Shown: positions 32,928 to 36,137 of the stretch, piece after piece
Numbering within the stretch: position 1 is the stretch's first letter
Layout of the letters: each line of letters opens with the position of its first letter
NCBI RefSeq assembly: GCF_000485595.1
Contig: NW_014577706.1
Location: 23,885 to 60,021, forward strand
Length of the DNA stretch: 36,137 nt
From: Priapulus caudatus
Lineage: Eukaryota; Priapulida; Priapulimorpha; Priapulimorphida; Priapulidae
Reading direction: 5' to 3'
Program-made: the position numbers and the translations under genes
The notes under the pieces: model-generated
What the model was told of the DNA's origin: nothing
The model's database searches: none
Seen by the model: the letters and a program-made list of their open reading frames with translations, nothing else

Positions 32928-35142
32928 ATTCGCTTTTAACGTCACCTTGTTGAAAAATACTTGCTTTTATATATATATATATATATATAATTCGCTTTTA
33001 ACGTCACCTTGTTGAAAAATACTTGCTTTTATCGTTTCAAGTGCTAGATAGGATATAATGATTGGTGGCGCTTGAATGGTCCTGTAAGGCTATATCCAAG
33101 CAACACAAACGTTGCTATTTCTTGATAAAACACACGCGCGTAAGCAAAGAAGCTACACGGCTTTCGCAGCGTATAAAGCTCGGTGTTTTGAGTGATAGTA
33201 TCAGGATAGTATGAACATGTGTATACTCTGTACCCATGTTCACCGTTATAGACTATGTGGGTTGTCCGAACACAGTTTTACCCACCATATAGTTGAATTT
33301 TTGACCGGATTTTTATCACGCGATCTCACCTAAGCTGTGTCGGCGGTAATCGAGCAAGAAGATGGTTGATCGTTTGACAAAGTACGTATCGACGCGATTT
33401 TCCATATCGGTAGGTTTGTCAAAGAATGGAGACCGTCTGTAAAACTACCGATCCCTTTTTGTTTAGTGCAATGTCAGACAAAAACTTTTACTGAACAGAT
33501 AAGAGCGAAACTCGTGCAAGGATTTTGCATTCACTTACACACATTGGTTTCCTCAAAGAGACATGCTAAAGAAGATGAATGCTAAGCCCATAATGTAGTG
33601 GCGAGCTTAGCGTCTAATAACCTGTTTCATTGACCACGACTAATCCACTGCCTTCGATTGTGTCCGTGCAACACTCGACTCAGTGGAGAGCAATGTTCGA
33701 CCTGCGACATTCATGACAAGTGCTCTTATAGTTATAGGTACTCTAGACGCACTATGAGAAACGGCGAAGTGTTTGAGTAAAAACAGAAATGAACGAATTG
33801 TTTAACCATTTAGGAGGGTTTATTTTCATTGTGTGCTATTTTGTTGTTCATGCATGTCTACGCTACAGCGTGGCAATCAGCCATATTCCTTGGGTATTGA
33901 AGTCGCTCGACTTGTTTAAAAAGATGAACTGATTAAATACTTGATTCCGTAAACAATATCGACGTTCGTTTTTATATTCTTGAGAGCGTATAATTATAAG
34001 GCAGACGTGACCCCCGTCTATCGGATATGGCAGTTTCAGTGAACAAACCGCATTTCAGTACTTTCCGGTTGCCATATATATGGCCGACTGTGCTATCCCT
34101 AACCAGGATCCCTACGGGTTTTTAGTAGAGGAATCGTCATCAATGGCGATCTTTTACTTCCTATGCTAGGCGATGACCGCACATCGGATTACGACTCGGG
34201 GCCAACGTCCTTTCCGTTACGTCACGTCCGCTCCCGCTGTCTTTAGCGCATTAGTCGCCAATCGTACTATACTTGCAATACTTTACTATACGTTACTGTA
34301 CTTTACAATCGTAAAATACACCGGGAAACATATAACATAACAGCGATTATGTATATGGGTATCTATGGCATAGACTCATATGGATGCACTATACCTGAAC
34401 GTCTACGCTGCATAAGCGCACAGAAGCGCTTCTAGTATCTAAACCTGCGAGGAGCAAACATGATGAAATGCAGCCCATCGTAATATGCAGTCTCGTGGAT
34501 GGCCGCGCGGTCGGGTGACTGATATTCCTTCGTGAAGGACATGAAGGCTGTCTACGATAACTATCGCGGCACGGGTGGAGGCGCTCTAATAGTCAGGGGA
34601 ATACTACGGGGGAGCGCCACCGAGTCGGTTTTCATTCTTCTTGCCGTGTAACACGATACGTACCCGGGGCCACGATGGTTCTACCCCGGGTAATTGATAT
34701 GTCATCGTATAACTGATTACCATTTGAAAACGTGCCATTTAGACACGTGTGTTTGTCGCGGCAGTGCAAATCGTCAGTAATGGTGTCAACAGAAGTGAAC
34801 CCCCAATAGATTATCTATATGCGACAATGCGTGTGACATATCGCACTTCTGGGGTTGAGGCTTATATATTAGTCAAAGGAAATAACTCATAAAGCTGTTC
34901 CGTATATTCAAGACGTCCCGACTAACAATTAATGATATAGAATCATCACTACTACGTACGTGTACGTGTACGTGTACGTATGCGTATAGTCAATAATATA
35001 ATCAAATCATGAATAAAATTAATATCAATTAAGCATAATTACGTTCTGTTTTCATAGGTATTTCGGGCGACGTGAGAAGGGTCACAGACGAACTGTTTCT
35101 CTTTATGACAGCTACGTGGAGCGAAGCGGCGCGCCTGTCGAG
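22888..35142 (+). CDS. Formin-type gene with N-terminal DEP-like domain (3' end outside the window)
   Basis: Exons, all with GT-AG borders: 22,888-22,974, 25,410-26,295, 27,486-27,770, 29,410-29,476, 32,476 (or 32,483)-32,558 and 35,058-35,142. Phases agree at every junction (0, 1, 1, 2, 1). Exon 2 codes a DEP-like domain (joined residues ~43-97), a poly-Gly linker and a coiled coil. Exon 3 ends in MRPLFWSRILL, the start of an FH2 domain. Exon 4 adds STSDTFWHSAKELPFDIAEF. Exon 5 gives LQTLYEIRATEDEIDRIKEQ, and exon 6 DELFLFMTATWSEAARLS. FH2 domains nucleate and elongate actin filaments as dimers. By eye the FH2 start and LQ.LYE block most resemble the Formin-1/2/Cappuccino class. Two oddities: there is no proline-rich FH1, and about 60-65 FH2 residues expected between exons 4 and 5 are not found. 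The rest of FH2 lies beyond 36,137. Exon 1 is the least certain. Confidence 0.75.
22975..25409. other. Formin intron 1, no other gene seen
   Basis: It contains a CA microsatellite (23,800-23,830) and short pyrimidine runs. Open frames at 23,260-23,496 (+) and 24,134-24,412 (-) resemble no family I recognise. Confidence 0.45.
23800..23830. repeat. (CA)n microsatellite
   Basis: About 15 CA dinucleotides in formin intron 1. Confidence 0.95.
25410..26295 (+). CDS. Formin-type gene, exon 2 (DEP-like domain and coiled coil)
   Basis: The exon starts after CCACATTGCAG and ends before GTGAGT. Its first third reads FGGSVLVSALMRQ, then SRDKATRFAQKLLALGHI, TFRDSG and RYVW, matching the DEP pattern (F.G..LV..L, ..A...AQ.LL..G.I, F.D...Y.F). 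DEP domains usually mediate membrane or receptor contacts. A helix IEDTIIEFQDRFLALY, a Ser/Thr-rich stretch, eight glycines and a heptad-like coiled coil (MNRDVVSNYEAKINDLMAKM) follow. The exon is GC- and CpG-rich. Confidence 0.75.
26577..26754. mobile_element. Degenerate Tc1/mariner-like MITE
   Basis: Ends are TGCAGTCAAAC and GTTTTGACTGTA, inverted copies with one mismatch in the last ten bases, each flanked by TA. Inside are phrases typical of pogo/Tigger-like relics (AAAGAACGGACAC near the left end, CCCTCGAGTG near the right). It has no coding capacity and lies in formin intron 2. Confidence 0.55.
27486..27770 (+). CDS. Formin-type gene, exon 3 (basic linker and start of FH2)
   Basis: The exon starts after CCCCTTGCAG and ends before GTACGG. 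It codes a Pro/Lys/Arg-rich linker (DPPVVKPPRTGKSKPRKDKE), a Ser-rich segment, then KMRPLFWSRILLAE, which corresponds to the N-terminal lasso of FH2 with its conserved tryptophan. Only a few prolines occur, so this is not a typical FH1. Confidence 0.78.
27771..29409. other. Formin intron 3, contains a hairpin MITE
   Basis: Apart from the MITE at 28,212-28,306 nothing was recognised. No proline-rich FH1 exon could be seen in it. Confidence 0.45.
28212..28306. mobile_element. 95-bp hairpin MITE with 9-bp target duplication
   Basis: The ends TAGATACAATAATGTAACCC and the exact reverse complement form perfect inverted arms of 32-33 bases. The 31-base middle contains the phrase AGGATAGGGTCCC in partial duplicate with the arm. 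Both sides carry GTGAAAGCC (28,203-28,211 and 28,307-28,315), a 9-bp target duplication. That length fits Mutator-like or Merlin-type elements; the superfamily is not certain. Nearly the whole element can fold into one hairpin. Confidence 0.85.
29410..29476 (+). CDS. Formin-type gene, exon 4 (FH2 lasso)
   Basis: The exon starts after TTTTTCAG and ends before GTAAGT. It codes GSTSDTFWHSAKELPFDIAE and FER/S. The pattern S-T-S-x-x-[IF]-W followed by D..EFE matches the FH2 lasso of the Formin-1/2 class. Confidence 0.75.
29801..29834. repeat. Hairpin in a probable transposon remnant
   Basis: GTTGAAAAGTTG and CAACTTTTCAAC are exact inverses around 10 bases. Just upstream, AGTCGATTAGT-like units repeat (29,768-29,800), and just downstream AGTGTAAACGCAGC resembles a transposon end. 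Borders are unknown. Confidence 0.6.
30293..30510. repeat. Degenerate duplicated ~55-bp segment
   Basis: ATTGTCACCGCTTGTGTC at about 30,294 and ATTATCACCGCTTGTGTC at about 30,456 are each followed by a similar block (…TTATTGGTAGTGGCAATGCG / …TTATCCGTAGTGGTATAGCG). Between them and upstream, AATCACTATGC-type phrases recur. Probably an old tandem repeat or transposon piece. Confidence 0.6.
31158..31317. repeat. CA/CG-rich microsatellite
   Basis: Compound array of CA, CGCA and GCACGCA units. Open frames on both strands here are artefacts. Confidence 0.97.
32476..32558 (+). CDS. Formin-type gene, exon 5 (FH2 knob)
   Basis: It codes LQTLYEIRATEDEIDRIKEQ and VMGGQYS before GTGAGT. Two acceptors are close together: CTGTTAG ending at 32,475 and GCTTGCAG ending at 32,482. 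The first keeps LQ, which the family has at this position, and is in phase with exon 4. The second gives phase 0 and would need a different upstream exon. Confidence 0.75.
32559..35057. other. Formin intron 5, with a tandem duplication
   Basis: No gene recognised. It contains the 62-bp duplication at 32,909-33,032 and a short TACGTG array near 34,955-34,982. Confidence 0.5.
32909..33032. repeat. 62-bp perfect tandem duplication led by (TA)n
   Basis: AATTCGCTTTTAACGTCACC begins at 32,927 and again at 32,989, each copy preceded by a TA run and followed by TTGTTGAAAAATACTTGC. The copies look identical apart from the TA run. Confidence 0.9.
35058..35142 (+). CDS. Formin-type gene, exon 6 (FH2)
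   Basis: The exon starts after TTTTCATAG and ends before GTAAAT. It codes ISGDVRRVTDELFLFMTATW and SEAARLS, corresponding to the FH2 segment around 'EqFL..L......eRL'. No further exon was seen up to the window end. Confidence 0.65.
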
Positions 35143-35780
35143 GTAAATTAATTCATGGCAATATGGCGGCTTTGTTATGCAAACCATGCATGTAAAACCG
35201 TAGCCGGTGCGCGAGCAAGTTAGGCGAAAGCCGACGCTGCGGGGCGTTGTTTGAAATTTGTAAAAAAGAAGAATTACAACTGAATGTCGACCTAGAAAAT
35301 GTCCACTCACCCACTTCTACTATCATACACATCACATATCTATATTCATGGTATCATTCGCGTGGTAATGACCTATATATACTGTACGGTACCCAATTAA
35401 AAATGTCATTGAACCCTAAAGTCTCATATATGCACGCAGGCAACATTATACATAATATATAGCGTCACATATGGATGCATAACTGTGCGGTTCTTGGAGT
35501 AAGGTATCTATATCTGAGAGTAAAGTCTATACGGAGAAATACGGTTAATAATGTAAAGATAAATTAATGTAATGTAGTAATAATGAATAACGGTTTCATT
35601 TGATTGAAAGTGCTGACACCACCTGCCTATCAGTATAACGTGTAGTCGCTGTATAGCCTCTAACCCTCTAACGTCGTTCAAGATAGTGGCATCTCATGTG
35701 ACTTAATATTACATACACTGTCTTTATATCACACGGATAAATTTCGTGTCTCTGACATGCTGTTGGAATTAGAATATTCT

Positions 35781-36137
35781 CGATTAATGCACCTGTACCT
35801 TGATTAATGTACCTGTACCTTGATTAATGTACCCGTACCTTGATTAATGTACCCGTATCTTGATTAATGTACCTGTACCTTAATTAATGCACCTGTACCT
35901 TGATTAATGCACCTGTACCTTGATTAATGCACCCGTACCTTGGTTAATGCACCTGTACCTCGATTAATGCACCTGTACCTTGATTAATGCACTCGTACCT
36001 TGATTAATGTACCCGTATCTTGACTAATGTACCTGTACCTTAATTAATGTACCTGTTCCTTGATTAATGCACCTGTACTTTGATTAATGTACCCGTACCT
36101 TGATTAATGTACCCGTATCTTGATTAATGCACCTGTA
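35781..36137. repeat. 20-bp minisatellite, at least 17.8 copies, continues past the window
   Basis: The unit TGATTAATGYACCYGTAYCT repeats with an exact 20-bp period and no indels from 35,781 to the end of the window. Nearly all differences between copies are transitions (C/T or G/A). Blocks such as ACCCGTATCT followed by ACCTGTACCT and TAATTAATG recur 160 bp apart. Confidence 0.97.

Noticed and set aside
1-36137. CRISPR arrays, bacterial operons, rRNA or tRNA genes
   Set aside because: No regularly spaced repeat with unique spacers, no tRNA B-box with a foldable cloverleaf, and gene structure is clearly eukaryotic.

Overview
The window is nuclear DNA of an invertebrate animal. The genes have GT-AG introns, short coding exons, AATAAA poly(A) signals, many microsatellites and MITE-type transposons. 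Two gene families present, CFAP418 (a ciliary protein) and a formin with an FH2 domain, fit an animal. I cannot name the phylum; a marine invertebrate is a guess. Overall the DNA is AT-rich, but several coding exons (FASTKD and formin exon 2) are strikingly GC- and CpG-rich.

Layout. (1) Bases 1-12,800 hold a cluster of direct and inverted copies of one two-gene unit. The complete copy runs about 8,340-12,800. A gene with Death-domain-like exons points left and a Myb/SANT-like DNA-binding gene with a coiled-coil tail points right, with a CG-rich palindromic stretch between their 5' ends. Further copies are a right half at 1-2,560, an inverted left half at 4,315-6,035, and an inverted partial right half at 6,035-7,092. 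The copies differ by many scattered one-base indels, as in unpolished long reads, and the block ends at a 25-N gap (12,878-12,902). (2) 12,903-15,303 holds the 3' half of CFAP418 (C8orf37), three clear exons on +, with its 5' exons not found. (3) 15,304-18,685 is AT-rich with no convincing gene. (4) 18,705-20,726 is a complete, single-coding-exon FAST kinase domain protein most like FASTKD3, a mitochondrial RNA regulator. (5) 20,960-21,450 is a hAT-type MITE with a perfect 8-bp target duplication. (6) 22,888 to beyond 35,142 is a large formin-type gene on +: a short first exon, a GC-rich exon with a DEP-like domain and coiled coil, then exons that begin and continue an FH2 domain. The 3' end lies outside the window. 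Its introns contain a 95-bp hairpin MITE, a Tc1/mariner-like relic, microsatellites and a 62-bp tandem duplication. (7) 35,781 to the window end is a 20-bp minisatellite.

The genes look like unrelated neighbours rather than a pathway: CFAP418 acts at the ciliary base, FASTKD3 in mitochondrial RNA metabolism, and the formin in actin assembly. The most interesting items are the divergent Death/Myb repeat unit and the DEP-plus-FH2 gene architecture. All homology calls were made by eye.
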